Source: Propionibacteriaceae bacterium
Lineage (GTDB): Bacteria; Actinomycetota; Actinomycetes; Propionibacteriales; Propionibacteriaceae
NCBI GenBank assembly: GCA_031266665.1
Contig: JAISAO010000105.1
Coordinates: 1-35,044, forward strand
DNA: 35,044 nt
Direction: 5' to 3'
In this document: one piece after another, positions 22,717-32,351 of the stretch
Layout of the letters: the number at the start of each line of letters is the position of its first letter
Position numbering within the stretch: position 1 is the first letter of the stretch
Notes under the pieces: model-generated
Database searches by the model: none
Told to the model about the DNA's origin: nothing
Seen by the model: only the letters and a program-made list of their open reading frames with translations
Program-made: the position numbers and the translations under genes

Positions 22717-22842
22717 TTAGTTGTTCGGGACGCGGTCGGTGATCTCGGCCCAGAGGGAGGCCTTGGCCCGTTGGTCGGACACCACCTTGTAAACGGCGGC
22801 GGCGCCCAGCAGGGCCAAGACAAACAATACAACCTTCTTCAC
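22717..22842 (-). CDS. DLW-39 family micro-protein
   Basis: The 41-residue product begins at GTG with AAGGAG six bases upstream and reads MKKVVLFVLALLGAAAVYKV, VSDQRAKASLWAEITDRVPN, N. It has a single N-terminal membrane helix, then a charged stretch with the LW-E-TD pattern that names the DLW-39 family. Such proteins are found only in actinobacteria, near tRNA-Ile/Ala and gyrA, and have no known function. It is too short for usual gene callers. It is divergent from the kinase-like gene at 22962, and a 16-bp tandem repeat lies between the two. Confidence 0.9.
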   Translation of the reverse strand: MKKVVLFVLALLGAAAVYKVVSDQRAKASLWAEITDRVPNN

Positions 22843-22851
22843 GTTCCACTC

Positions 22852-22883
22852 CTTCTCTTAAGGTTCGCTTCTCTTAAGGTTCG
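22852..22883. repeat. Two tandem 16-bp repeats upstream of the DLW-39 gene
   Basis: CTTCTCTTAAGGTTCG occurs twice in a row, immediately upstream of the DLW-39 ribosome site, and would lie in its leader or promoter. Confidence 0.7.
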
Positions 22884-22961
22884 CTCAAGGCCGTTCGGGC
22901 TGGAGGGCGCACGACACGACTAGACCAAGACTAGACTCCTTGGAGGCCTTAAGCTAGGCCC

Positions 22962-25646
22962 GTGACCTTCAACCGCCGCAGCGACCCCGAATACACCAGT
23001 CGCGACGACTGGATTTTCGACACCATGCTGGCGATCTTGTCCGTCGTGCTGGTATTGGCGCCGTACTTGGTGGTGATCGCGTTCTACGCGCCGGCCGTCT
23101 CGGGCCGCGCTCTGGCCGCCGCCGCCGTCATTGGCTTGGCCCTCAGCGCCAGCGTCGTCCTGCGCCGCCACCACCCCATGATCTGCCTCATCTTGGTGGC
23201 GGCTCTGACCGTGCTCCACGTCGTCTTGGTGCCCATCCCGTTCGCCTTGTTGCTGCTGGTGCCCGTCACCGTCCACGCGGTCGCCCGCTATGTCCGCGAC
23301 GGTGTGCTATGGATCTTGTTCTTCTGGGTGCCGGCGGCCATCGCCGCCACTGTGCGCTGGTATCTGGCCTTCACGCCCACGAACGCCTTGCGCCTGGTGG
23401 CCATGTTCGGCGGTGTGACCTTCGTCGGGGCCGTCCTGGCCGCTTACACCGTCGGCCGGCGGGGCTATGACCTGGCCGCCGCCCGCGACCGCTCCTTCGC
23501 CCAGGAGTTGGATCTGGCTCGTCAGGAGTGGGCCGGCTCGGCGGGCGGGGCCACCGCCGCCGTGGCCCCGGCGGCCGAGCTTTACCAGACCTACGCCGAC
23601 CGGGTCTCCCAGATCGTCGCCCGGGCGGACCAGGCCAAGACCCTCATCCGCCGCCACCCGGCCGAAGCTTCCAGCACCATTGAGAGCGTTGCCCGAACCG
23701 GCCGCGACCTGCTGTCCGAATTGCGCCGGTCCGCCGTCCGCGAGGTCGACCGAGGGCAGACGGGCGCCAGTGATTGGCCCGACAGCGGGCCGGAGCCGCT
23801 CCAGCCCGATCCGGCCAGCGGTTGGGATGAGACCGATCAGGCCTGGCCGGACGAGGCCTGGGGCAACGCCGATACTTGGGCGCGGACGGGCCAGTTCAGC
23901 CCGGCCGGCGAGACGGACGACTGGGGCGCCGACGCCGCCGGGGACCGGGATTGGGGCCGCGCCAGCGCCGCTTGGCCGGAGGTCGAGGCTTGGGATCAGA
24001 ACCCGGAAGCGGCCTCGGACTCGGAGTGGGGCCGTGCTGACGCCGCTTGGCCGGAGGTCGAGGCTTGGGACCAGACATCGGAAGCAGCCTCGGACTCGTA
24101 TTGGGGTCCGGCGGCGGCCGCTCCGGCCGGCACCGGAGCCGATGACTCGGAGGCTGGTCGCGCGGTCGAGCGGGCGCGGACGACGGCCGACTGGGACGAA
24201 GACACCACCTGGGACGACCAGACCGCGGCCAGTCCCGTCATCGCCGGGGACTGGTCCGGCGACGGCGCTGGAGCCGACTTGGCTGACGCTCACGACACCG
24301 GCTCGGCCGGCTCCGCGACCGACTGGCCCAACGCCTTAGAGGCGGACTGGACCGGCGGCTTAGAGGACGGACGGGCGGCGCCGCCTCAGACGGCCCAGGC
24401 GGATGTCGCGGCGGAGGAGACGCAGGAACACCTGCCGGGCGAAACCCTGGACGAGTTGCCGGGACTGGTCCGTCGGGCCGGCGCCGAGTTCCACTTCAAC
24501 CGTCGACCGCCGGCCGAGGCCGACGCCGTTATCGGCTTCTCGATCTACCGCATCGTGGCCGAGGCCCTGACCAACGTCCGGCGCCACGCCGGCCCCGGCG
24601 CCCCCACCCAGGTCTATCTGGACTGGGGCGACGACGATGTTGAACTGTCGGTGGTCAACCAGCCGACCGACTTCCAGGCCCCGCCCTCGACCACGGGAGG
24701 CGAGGGTCTGGACACGATGGCCGAACGGGCCGAGGCCGTCGGCGGCCTCTTGGAGACCGGTCCCACCGCCGAGGGCGGCTTCCACGTCTGGGCCAGCCTG
24801 CCCTATGACTGGGAGATCGACCAGGCGGCCGCCGTCGAGGCCGCCGCCGTTCCGGCCGACCAGCGGGGGACCGGCCAGTCCGGGGCCGCCCAGGCCCAGG
24901 GCGCCGACGTTGTGGCCGATCAGACTTGGGGTGCCACCACTGTCGGAGCCGGTCCCGACCAGGGCGCCGGTCTGGCGGGGGCCGCCGTCGGCTCTGAGAC
25001 CGCCGCCGGAGACGACTTCGACGCCGGGTCCCCCGCTGATCGGACCGCTGTTGGCGCCGCGACCGCCGATGAGTGGGACTCCGCCGATGAGTGGGACTCC
25101 GCCGCCGACTGGGCTTCTGCCTCCGACTGGGACTCTGCCGATTCCACGGCTGAGGCCGATTGGGACGCCGCCGATTCCCCGGCCGTCGCTGAGTGGGGGG
25201 CCGCCGATTCCCCGGCCGTCGCCGAGTGGGACGTCGATTCCACGGCTGAGGCCGATTGGAGCGCCCCGGCGGACTCCGTCGCCGACTGGGAGGCCGCCTC
25301 GCCCGGCGTTGCCCACTGGCCGGCCGAGACGACCGCCGGTTGGGCCGATAATCTGTCCACCCCTCCGCCCGCCCCGGTCAACGCTTATAGCCCAGACCTG
25401 ACGACCTCCTACGCCCAGTCAGACATCGATCGGATCGGGTCGCGGCGCCCCGCCGACGATCACCGTGAGGCCGTGGCCGCCGATTGGGCCGCCGCCCAGA
25501 TCGAGCCGCGGACCGCCGCCCAGACGGACGACTGGGGGGGCGACACCGCCTTTTGGACGACTGCCGATTGGGCCGTGCCGGGAGCGGATGACTGGTCCGA
25601 CGAGGCCTTGGCCTGGTCCGGTCATCCCGCCAGCGGGCGGCACTGA
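22962..25646 (+). CDS. Histidine-kinase-like membrane protein with Trp/Asp repeats and no phosphoacceptor His
   Basis: The 894-residue protein starts at GTG. Residues 20-165 contain about five membrane helices, as in NarL-type sensor kinases. About 200-258 align with the HisKA_3 dimerisation helix, but the usual ELHD-VVAHHLS reads ELYQTYADRVS, so Tyr208 replaces the phosphoacceptor. Residues 258-495 are a low-complexity insert rich in Trp, Asp and Ala. Residues 495-615 form a HATPase_c domain with an N-box (IVAEALTNVRRHA) and GGEGLDTMAERAEAVGG. The last 280 residues are again Trp/Asp repeats (ADEWDSADEWDSAADW). No response regulator is adjacent. It may act as an ATP-binding scaffold rather than a kinase. 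No good ribosome site precedes the GTG. Confidence 0.75.
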   Translation: MTFNRRSDPEYTSRDDWIFDTMLAILSVVLVLAPYLVVIAFYAPAVSGRALAAAAVIGLALSASVVLRRHHPMICLILVAALTVLHVVLVPIPFALLLLVPVTVHAVARYVRDGVLWILFFWVPAAIAATVRWYLAFTPTNALRLVAMFGGVTFVGAVLAAYTVGRRGYDLAAARDRSFAQELDLARQEWAGSAGGATAAVAPAAELYQTYADRVSQIVARADQAKTLIRRHPAEASSTIESVARTGRDLLSELRRSAVREVDRGQTGASDWPDSGPEPLQPDPASGWDETDQAWPDEAWGNADTWARTGQFSPAGETDDWGADAAGDRDWGRASAAWPEVEAWDQNPEAASDSEWGRADAAWPEVEAWDQTSEAASDSYWGPAAAAPAGTGADDSEAGRAVERARTTADWDEDTTWDDQTAASPVIAGDWSGDGAGADLADAHDTGSAGSATDWPNALEADWTGGLEDGRAAPPQTAQADVAAEETQEHLPGETLDELPGLVRRAGAEFHFNRRPPAEADAVIGFSIYRIVAEALTNVRRHAGPGAPTQVYLDWGDDDVELSVVNQPTDFQAPPSTTGGEGLDTMAERAEAVGGLLETGPTAEGGFHVWASLPYDWEIDQAAAVEAAAVPADQRGTGQSGAAQAQGADVVADQTWGATTVGAGPDQGAGLAGAAVGSETAAGDDFDAGSPADRTAVGAATADEWDSADEWDSAADWASASDWDSADSTAEADWDAADSPAVAEWGAADSPAVAEWDVDSTAEADWSAPADSVADWEAASPGVAHWPAETTAGWADNLSTPPPAPVNAYSPDLTTSYAQSDIDRIGSRRPADDHREAVAADWAAAQIEPRTAAQTDDWGGDTAFWTTADWAVPGADDWSDEALAWSGHPASGRH
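23952..24101 (+). repeat. Two 75-bp tandem units in the kinase-like gene
   Basis: Units start at 23952 and 24027 and encode the repeated segment WGRA(S/D)AAWPEVEAWDQ, ending EAASDS. A partial third unit follows. These repeats build part of the Trp-rich insert. Confidence 0.8.
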
Positions 25647-25889
25647 GCCCTGGTCTACCGCTTCTTGACCACCGAGCGACCTCATTCGGGCGCGCTAACT
25701 ACGGCCTCGACGCTCAACGGAGGTCCAGTCCGTCTTCGCCTCGGCCTCACCGCCACCACACCCGTCTAGGGCCGCCCGCCCCGGGGACCATCGGCGGATC
25801 AGGGCTGAGCCCAGATCCCAGATCCACGGGCTGGTCGAGATCCCGGATCGAGTTCGGGATGACGTTGGCAGGGGTCGGTGGAGGCGCCG

Positions 25890-27326
25890 CTAGAGCAGGT
25901 GTTGGAGGACCAGACCGGCGGCGTTGTAACCGGCCACGGTCGCCAGATCCACCGATGAGGCGGCCGACTCAAGACCATTGGTGTAGGCCACTCCGGGGGC
26001 CAGCAGGAACGCCGCCGCCTCGACGCCGGGGGCCAACACCGGATAGGCCCCTTTCCAGACGAAGCGCGACGTCTCCAGGCGTTCGCTGAAAACCCGGCCC
26101 AGCGTGGCTTCGCTGAGCGACCGCCCGGCCGTGAAGAACTGCCAGATGGGGCGGTCCCAGACCGGGGAGTGGGCCACGACGCCCAGTGACAAGAAGGGGG
26201 TCTTGGGCGAGCTGGCGGCGAAAACCGTCCCCGGCATCGGCTCGTCCTCGCCCAGGCCGAAATATGCCTTGGACGGCGTTCCGGCCACCAAGGTGACGTG
26301 AACCTCCTGGAATTGGCGCGGCGGCGTGCGCACTAAACGGCGGGCGGCCGACACTTTGAGGTCGGCCAATTCCAGGGGGGCGGCCACGATGACGGCGTCG
26401 AACTGGCGTTTCTGGCTGTCTTTGGCCGAATCCTTGCCCTCCTTGGCCCCCTCTTTGAACAGGACGGTCAATTTCCCCGAGGGCGCCGGCAGCGTCGGAT
26501 TGTCGGCCGACCGGCGCCGCCGCGTCGTCGTCGGGGCGTCCGGGCGCCAGGCCGGATCGGGGCTCTCGACGCGGATGACGCGCCGGCCCAACAGTAATTC
26601 GACCTGGAGTCGGTCGAGGGTCTGCTGGAAAAGCGTCTGCGTGCCCTCGGCCAGCATCTGGGTCGACCCGCCGCCCAGTCCCGTGCCGGCCAAGCCGAGC
26701 TGGCCGGCGAGGGCGTTGAGGCCGGCGTCCTGGGCGTAACGCCGCCGGGTCAAGGCGGAGACGATCTCGCTGGTGAAATCGCCCCGCACCCCGCTCCGGC
26801 CCAAGGCGTGGCGCAGCGACACCTGGGTCAAATCGGCCAGGTCGAGCGCGCCCAGCAATTCCGCCGGGGTCGTGAACAGACGCCCGGATTTCTGCCAGTC
26901 GTAGATCCGATTCCATTTGCTGGCCGTCTGACGGGTGACAGCGGCCAAGCGCACCAACGAGGCCGGCCCATAGCGCCTGACGGCCCCGGCGGTCAAACCG
27001 CCGGCCGTCGGCTTGGCCGCCAGGGTCCAGCCGGCCCCGTTCCAGAATCCGGCCCGCTTCCCGGCCGCGTCCGGGACCAGCCGGCCGGGTTTAGGCTTGA
27101 GCCCGGCCAGGGCGAAGAGGCTTTTGACCCACTGGCCGTCGGCCGGCAAAGCCGGGACGCCGAACTCGACCGCGGCCCCCGCGAATTGGTCGCGGCGCGC
27201 TCGGCCGCCCACCCGGTCTTGGCGCTCGAACACCGTGATCTCGGCCTTCGGCCCCAATTGTTGACGGACCCGGTAGGCGGCCATAACTCCGGCCGCTCCC
27301 GCCCCGACGATGGCGATCGTCCTCAT
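25890..27326 (-). CDS. FAD-dependent oxidoreductase resembling prenylcysteine oxidase
   Basis: The 478-residue protein opens with the FAD dinucleotide fold (IAIVGAGAAGVMAAYRVRQQ, then VFERQDRVGGRAR). Unlike ordinary amine oxidases, its second half follows the prenylcysteine lyase layout: LAGQLGLAGTGLGGGSTQML, FDAVIVAAPLELADL, VTLVAGTPSKAYFGLG, and the end WKGAYPVLAPG...YTNGLESAASSVDLATVAGYN, which parallels the eukaryotic 'AYP...YLNAIEWAASAMEMSAI' block. The eukaryotic enzyme frees isoprenoid aldehyde from prenylated cysteine; a bacterial substrate is not known to me. Residues about 280-335 are a charged, Lys-rich insert. AGGGAGG precedes the start. It is divergent from the NRPS-like pair. 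The 243-bp gap 25647-25889 shows no gene. Confidence 0.75.
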   Translation of the reverse strand: MRTIAIVGAGAAGVMAAYRVRQQLGPKAEITVFERQDRVGGRARRDQFAGAAVEFGVPALPADGQWVKSLFALAGLKPKPGRLVPDAAGKRAGFWNGAGWTLAAKPTAGGLTAGAVRRYGPASLVRLAAVTRQTASKWNRIYDWQKSGRLFTTPAELLGALDLADLTQVSLRHALGRSGVRGDFTSEIVSALTRRRYAQDAGLNALAGQLGLAGTGLGGGSTQMLAEGTQTLFQQTLDRLQVELLLGRRVIRVESPDPAWRPDAPTTTRRRRSADNPTLPAPSGKLTVLFKEGAKEGKDSAKDSQKRQFDAVIVAAPLELADLKVSAARRLVRTPPRQFQEVHVTLVAGTPSKAYFGLGEDEPMPGTVFAASSPKTPFLSLGVVAHSPVWDRPIWQFFTAGRSLSEATLGRVFSERLETSRFVWKGAYPVLAPGVEAAAFLLAPGVAYTNGLESAASSVDLATVAGYNAAGLVLQHLL

Positions 27327-27509
27327 GCGCCTCCCTTAACCCGCTCAGACTACCGTGGCCGCGCGCCTCGACTAGGTTGCCGGTCCACCGCTACAGTTAC
27401 GTCTGCCGCTGCCTTTTGATCCGAGGCCGGTTGGAGCCCGCGCCCGTGTGGTGTTCCGTCCCGGGGGACCGGGGCGCGTTGCCGTGTCACCCTGGTGGAG
27501 GAGACCGCC

Positions 27510-30500
27510 TTGAACGACCTGACCCTCACAAGCCGCCCTGGGGCGACCTTGTTGACGGTTTGGGACGAGCGGGTCGCGGCCCGCCCCGAGGCCGTCGCCG
27601 TCAGCGGACGAACCAGTTTGACCTACCGCCAAATCGACCAGTTGTCCAACCGGCTGGCCCGCCGCCTGCGCCAACTCGGCATCGGCCCCGGCGACCGGGT
27701 GGCCTTGCTCTGCGACCGGCAGCCCCGGGCCGTGGCCGCCTTCTGGGGCGTCCTCAAAGCCGGCGCCGTTTTCGTCGGCCTCGACCCGGCCGCCGGCGCC
27801 GACCGCCTCCAGGCGGTGCTGGCCGACGCCACACCTAAAGCCATATTGGTCTGTGGCGACTCGTCCACCCCGGGCGAGCCGGCCGCGCACCGGGCCTTTG
27901 GCCCGGACCTGGGGCCGTCGCCGGCCGATGATCCGACCACCGCCGCCGGCTTGGTCGTCGGGTCGGCGACGGCCCCGCCCACTAACCCCGCTATCCCTGG
28001 CTCCGTCGCCGACCCGGCCGTGGCCGGGGACGTCTATCCCACTTCGACGGTGGTGCCGATTCTGGAGGCCTTGTTCCCGCCGTCCCTGGTGTTCGATCTG
28101 GCGGACGAGGTCTGGCTCAGCCCCGATCCCGGACCGCTCGACCGGCCGCCTGACCCGGACCACCCCGCCCTCCTGCTCTACCCAGAGCCCGCCCCCGGCG
28201 CCCCGCCGGCCCCCGGAGCGGCGCCGACCCGTCCGGCCGTGGTCGAGGATCACGCCGGCCTGGCCGCCCTGGTGGCGGCCGACATCCCCGGCGACCTGTT
28301 CTTCCATCACCCCGATCCCGTCGTCCTGGCCGTCGCCGGCCACCACCAGGCCGCCTTCCTGCTGGACACCGTTCTGCCCCTGGTCCGCGGCCTTAGAGTG
28401 GTCACGCCGCCGGCCGCCGACCTGGCCGCGCCCGGCGGTCTGGGGGCCTGGGTGGAGCGCGAACGGGCGACGGTCATCGTGGCCACCCGGGCCAGCCTCG
28501 CCCCCCACCTGGCCGCCGCCGACCGGCGCTGGCTGGCCCGGCTGAGAGTACTGGCCCTGCACGGGCGGGACTTCTCGCCGGCTTTCTGGTCGGAGTTGCG
28601 CCCGGTCACGCCCGCCCTGCTGATCCGCCTCTACGGGCCGGTCGAGAGCGGCGGCCTGGTGGCCTTCACCCCGGTCATCGACCCGAGCGTGGTCGGCCTG
28701 GGCTACCCCGTCCCCAGCATCAGAGTCCATATTGTGGATGAGTCGGGCGTGGCGGTGGCGGATGGCCAAGCCGGCGAGTTGTGCCTGTCCGGTCCCGGCC
28801 TGGCCCGGGGCTACCGCCACGAGCCCTTGTGGCTGCGGGGCCGTTTCGCCGCCACCTGGGACGGCGAGCGCCGCTTCCACACCGGCGACCTGGTGCGCCG
28901 CCAACCGGACGGCCGGCTCGAACTCCTGGGCCGGCTCCCGACTCCGGCGCCACTGCCGCCATCGGCCGAGCCGATCCACTCGGTCAGATCGACCCCGCCG
29001 CTCGAACCCGTGCCGCCGGACGGGCTGGTTCCCCCATCGTCTGGGCCGCCTCCACCCCCTCCGCCGCCCGAGCCAGTGTCGCCGGACGCGCCGGTCCCGT
29101 CGTCGGTCGAATCGCCCGCGCCCGTGCCGCCGGATGCGCCAGTTCCGTTGTCGGTCGAGCCGGACGAGTTGGTTCCCCCATTGTCTGGGCCGCCTCCACC
29201 CCCTCCACCGCCCGCTCTCGAGCTGGAGCCGGCGGACAACCCGACGGATGAGGCCGATGACACCGCCGAGACGGCGGTCAGCCGCTTCCAGGCGGTGGTG
29301 GCCCGGAGTCCCCAGGCGACGGCCGTCAGCGATCCGTCCGGACTGGTCATCACCTATGCCATGCTCGACCTCGGCGCCCGTCGCCTGGCCGCCGCCCTGC
29401 GCGCCAGCGGCATCGCCTCGGGCCAGTCGGTCGCCCTGCTGGCCGACCGGGGCGTGGACTTCTATTGCGGCTTGCTCGGCATCCTCTACAGCGGGGCCGC
29501 CTATGTGCCGCTGGACCCGGCCGATCCGCCCGAGCGGACCACGGCCCGCTTGGCCGCCGCCGAGGTCACGGCCGTGGTGATCGATGACTGGGCGCTGTCC
29601 GAGCGGGCCGCCGCCCGGCCGGTGGTCAGCCTGCTCGACCCCGAGTTGAGCCGTCAGCCCGCCGACCCGCCCGACCGACTGGCGCCGGCCGATGTCGCCG
29701 CCCGCTTATTCGTGGACCGGCCCGGGACAGAGGCGACGTTGTGGCGGCTGACCCAGCGGGCGTTGGTCCAAACGGCCGACAGCGCCGTCGAGCGTCTCGG
29801 GCTGACTGATCGGGACAGCGTTTTGGCCCACGCCGGGCCGGCCGATCCGGCCGCGGTCTGGGACTGGGTCCAAGCCCTCCTGACGGGCGCCGCCGTCCGG
29901 GTCGTGCCCGCCGCCGTGGCCGCCGACTGCGACCAGTTGCGCGACTGCTTGGCGACCGGCGTCACCGTGGCCACGCTGCCCGCCTATCTGGCGGCCCTGG
30001 TCGGCCCCGCGCCGTTGCGGGTCCTGGCCACCACCGGCGCCGCCGCTGTGGCGTTGGCCGACTTCCCCGGCCGCCTGGTCCGCCTGGCCCCAGACGGCCG
30101 GCCCATTCCCGCTCTGCCGCCGCCGACCGACGACGCCACCGCCCTGGCGGCCGCTCTGACCGCCTGGCCCCAGGCGACCGACGCCGCCGTCATCGTCCAC
30201 CCCGCCCCGGCCGACCGGTCCCAGGCTTTGACCGTTCCGGTCGACCGGTCCGGCGCCCAGGCTGTTCTGGCTGACCGGTCCGACGCCCAGGCTGTTCCGG
30301 CTGACCGACTCGACACCACGGCCCCCCAGTCCGGTCCGGCGCCTGGTCTGGTGGTGGGGGACGGCGGTGTGGTTGACGGGTCCGGCCCGGCGCCCCTTCT
30401 GGCCGCCTATGTCGCCGGCTCCGACGGCCTCGACCTGGATGCCCTGAGGGCGGCTCTGGCCGCTAGGCTGCCCGATGTTTGGGCGAGGCTGAGCAGTCTC

Positions 30501-32351
30501 CAGCGGGTCGATCTCATCCCCCGCGCCGCTGACGGCGGTGTTGACGCCCGCGCCCTGCCCGGGCCGGCCGGCCAGCCGCCCGCCATCGGCTCGGCCCAGT
30601 CGGCGGTCGAGGCGGCCGGCGGCGTCGTCCTGGGGCGGCCGTTGGCCCCCGACGGCGACTTCCTGGCCCTGGGCGGGGAGGGTCGCGGCGTGATCCGGTT
30701 GCGCGAGGCCCTGACCACCCGAGGCTGGTCGGTCACGGCCGGTGATATCGTCACCGGCCGCACCCCCCAGGCCATCGCCGCCGTCATCTCCCGTACCTGC
30801 CAGGTCGCCCCCGCCCCCCAGGGGGAGTTGACCGGCCTGGTCGATCTGACACCGGGCCAGGCCGGATTCGTCGGCTGCCAAGGCGCCCGGGCCACCATCT
30901 TGGCCAGCCACCGGCCGTTTGACATCACGGCCTTGCGGGCCGCCTTGACGGCCGTCAACGGCTTCCACGACGCCCTGCGCGCCCGCCTGGCCGACGACCA
31001 CCAGGACATCGCCCCCGCCGCCGAGGCCATCGGGCCGCGACTCGATGTCAGGCTTTGGGCGCGGGAGCCGTCCGGCCTGGAAGCGGTGACCGCCGCCACC
31101 GCTCTGGCCGCCAGCCTCGACCCCGTGGCCGGGCCGCTCTGGGGGGCCCATCTGTGGCGCACCCCGACCGGCGACCGCTTGCTGCTGGCCGTCCACCGCT
31201 TCGCCGCCGACGCCACCTCCTTCGCCCTGGTGGTGAGCGACGTCCTGACCGCCTGGCGCCAGGCCGCCGCCGGGAAGGCGATCGACCTGGGGCGGAAGAC
31301 GGCCTCGCTCAAGGCCTGGAACCGGGCTTGGGCCGACGCCTTGGCCGACCCGGCCTTGCAGCAACAACTAAACCATTGGAGAGACAACGTCACCGCCGTG
31401 GCGGCCGCCCAGTTGCCGCTGTCCGAGCCGGACCGGGCCGCGCCCGATCAGACCACAGACGAAGGCGCCGGGTCGGATCGTCTGGGGGCCGGCGGCGCCG
31501 TGTCGGATCGTTCCGAGGCCGGTGGCGCGGAGTCGGATGGCTTAGAGACGGTGGGCGCCGCGCCCAGTCGTGACAGGCTCGACGAGGCCAAGTCCGACCG
31601 TCCGCCGGCCGACGACGGTCGGCGCCGCTTCAGCCAGAGGCTGGACCGGGAGCAGACGAACCGCTTGTTGACCACCAGCCTTCAGCCCTACTCCACCACC
31701 GTGGCCGATTTGATCGTGGCCGCCGCCGCCTGGGCCGTGCGCGAGGTCTACGGCCTCAAGGCGGTCGCCATCGAGGTCGAGGGCGACGGACGGCGCCCCC
31801 TGGGCGACCGGCACGACTGGTCGCGCACCGTCGGCTGGCTGGCCCACACCTTCCCCCTGATCGTGCCCACCAGCCCCATCGTGGCGGCCGCCGTCGTGGC
31901 CGCCAAAGAGGCCTTCCGGGCCGTGCCTCAAGGCGGTTTCGGCTACGCCCGGCTGGCCCAACTCCCCGGGTCGTCGGTGGTGGCGGAACCGGTCCTGGCC
32001 GTCCGGCTCGAGCTGGGGCCGGAGGCGGGCGCGCTGGGTCCTGACGTGGCCCTGTCCGACTGGCCCACCGGCCGCCTGGGGGACGCGGCCGCCCGGACGC
32101 CGCCCGTGGTCCTGACGGCCGCCGTCGACGGCGACGGGCTCGAGCTCAGCTTGGACTACGCCGCCGATCGACTCGGCGCCGCCACGGCCTGGCGGCTGGT
32201 GGTGGCCGTCCGCGACGGCTTGGCCGGCATCATCGAGCATTGCGCCGCCCAGTCGGCGCCCCTGCAAACCGCCGCCGACGTCGGCGCCCCCGGTTTGGAC
32301 GACGCCACCATCGCCGTGCTCAACGCCGCCGCCTCGAGGGACTACCCGTGA
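27510..32351 (+). CDS. NRPS-like protein with degenerate A-A-T-E/C domains
   Basis: About 1613 residues. TTG at 27510 lies five bases after GGAGGAG; GTG at 27495 is the alternative. Residues 1-475 resemble an adenylation domain (LTYRQIDQLSNRLARRL, YGPVES, FHTGDLVRRQPDGRLELLGR) but lack the SGTTGxPK loop. A Pro-rich linker follows (477-577). A second adenylation-like domain (580-1015; YSGAAYVPLDPADPPER) also lacks that loop, and its A10 motif reads DGGVDARAL, so the catalytic Lys of NGKVD is gone. The carrier-like domain reads LGGEGRGV, with Gly for the phosphopantetheine Ser. The last 500 residues resemble an epimerisation/condensation domain (EGDGRRP, SRTVGW) with HHxxxDG changed to HRFAADA. 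The frame is intact throughout. Its stop overlaps the next start (GTGA). Confidence 0.75.
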   Translation: MNDLTLTSRPGATLLTVWDERVAARPEAVAVSGRTSLTYRQIDQLSNRLARRLRQLGIGPGDRVALLCDRQPRAVAAFWGVLKAGAVFVGLDPAAGADRLQAVLADATPKAILVCGDSSTPGEPAAHRAFGPDLGPSPADDPTTAAGLVVGSATAPPTNPAIPGSVADPAVAGDVYPTSTVVPILEALFPPSLVFDLADEVWLSPDPGPLDRPPDPDHPALLLYPEPAPGAPPAPGAAPTRPAVVEDHAGLAALVAADIPGDLFFHHPDPVVLAVAGHHQAAFLLDTVLPLVRGLRVVTPPAADLAAPGGLGAWVERERATVIVATRASLAPHLAAADRRWLARLRVLALHGRDFSPAFWSELRPVTPALLIRLYGPVESGGLVAFTPVIDPSVVGLGYPVPSIRVHIVDESGVAVADGQAGELCLSGPGLARGYRHEPLWLRGRFAATWDGERRFHTGDLVRRQPDGRLELLGRLPTPAPLPPSAEPIHSVRSTPPLEPVPPDGLVPPSSGPPPPPPPPEPVSPDAPVPSSVESPAPVPPDAPVPLSVEPDELVPPLSGPPPPPPPPALELEPADNPTDEADDTAETAVSRFQAVVARSPQATAVSDPSGLVITYAMLDLGARRLAAALRASGIASGQSVALLADRGVDFYCGLLGILYSGAAYVPLDPADPPERTTARLAAAEVTAVVIDDWALSERAAARPVVSLLDPELSRQPADPPDRLAPADVAARLFVDRPGTEATLWRLTQRALVQTADSAVERLGLTDRDSVLAHAGPADPAAVWDWVQALLTGAAVRVVPAAVAADCDQLRDCLATGVTVATLPAYLAALVGPAPLRVLATTGAAAVALADFPGRLVRLAPDGRPIPALPPPTDDATALAAALTAWPQATDAAVIVHPAPADRSQALTVPVDRSGAQAVLADRSDAQAVPADRLDTTAPQSGPAPGLVVGDGGVVDGSGPAPLLAAYVAGSDGLDLDALRAALAARLPDVWARLSSLQRVDLIPRAADGGVDARALPGPAGQPPAIGSAQSAVEAAGGVVLGRPLAPDGDFLALGGEGRGVIRLREALTTRGWSVTAGDIVTGRTPQAIAAVISRTCQVAPAPQGELTGLVDLTPGQAGFVGCQGARATILASHRPFDITALRAALTAVNGFHDALRARLADDHQDIAPAAEAIGPRLDVRLWAREPSGLEAVTAATALAASLDPVAGPLWGAHLWRTPTGDRLLLAVHRFAADATSFALVVSDVLTAWRQAAAGKAIDLGRKTASLKAWNRAWADALADPALQQQLNHWRDNVTAVAAAQLPLSEPDRAAPDQTTDEGAGSDRLGAGGAVSDRSEAGGAESDGLETVGAAPSRDRLDEAKSDRPPADDGRRRFSQRLDREQTNRLLTTSLQPYSTTVADLIVAAAAWAVREVYGLKAVAIEVEGDGRRPLGDRHDWSRTVGWLAHTFPLIVPTSPIVAAAVVAAKEAFRAVPQGGFGYARLAQLPGSSVVAEPVLAVRLELGPEAGALGPDVALSDWPTGRLGDAAARTPPVVLTAAVDGDGLELSLDYAADRLGAATAWRLVVAVRDGLAGIIEHCAAQSAPLQTAADVGAPGLDDATIAVLNAAASRDYP
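29026..29214 (+). repeat. Direct repeats in the Pro-rich linker of the NRPS-like gene
   Basis: Two near-identical copies of about 45 bp (29026-29070 and 29170-29214) encode LVPP(S/L)SGPPPPPPPP. Between them lie shorter PDAPVPxSVE repeats. Confidence 0.75.

Noticed and set aside
22556-22849. 97-residue minus-strand ORF over the DLW-39 gene
   Set aside because: It is an out-of-frame reading; the DLW-39 frame has the family pattern, a membrane helix and a good start.
23940-25300. CRISPR-like array
   Set aside because: The repeats are in-frame codon repeats of a Trp/Asp-rich protein segment, without constant-length unique spacers.
29706-31367. Long open frame on the minus strand
   Set aside because: It is Gly/Arg/Gln-rich and lies wholly antisense to the NRPS-like gene; such mirror frames are expected in very GC-rich DNA and it has no recognisable domain.
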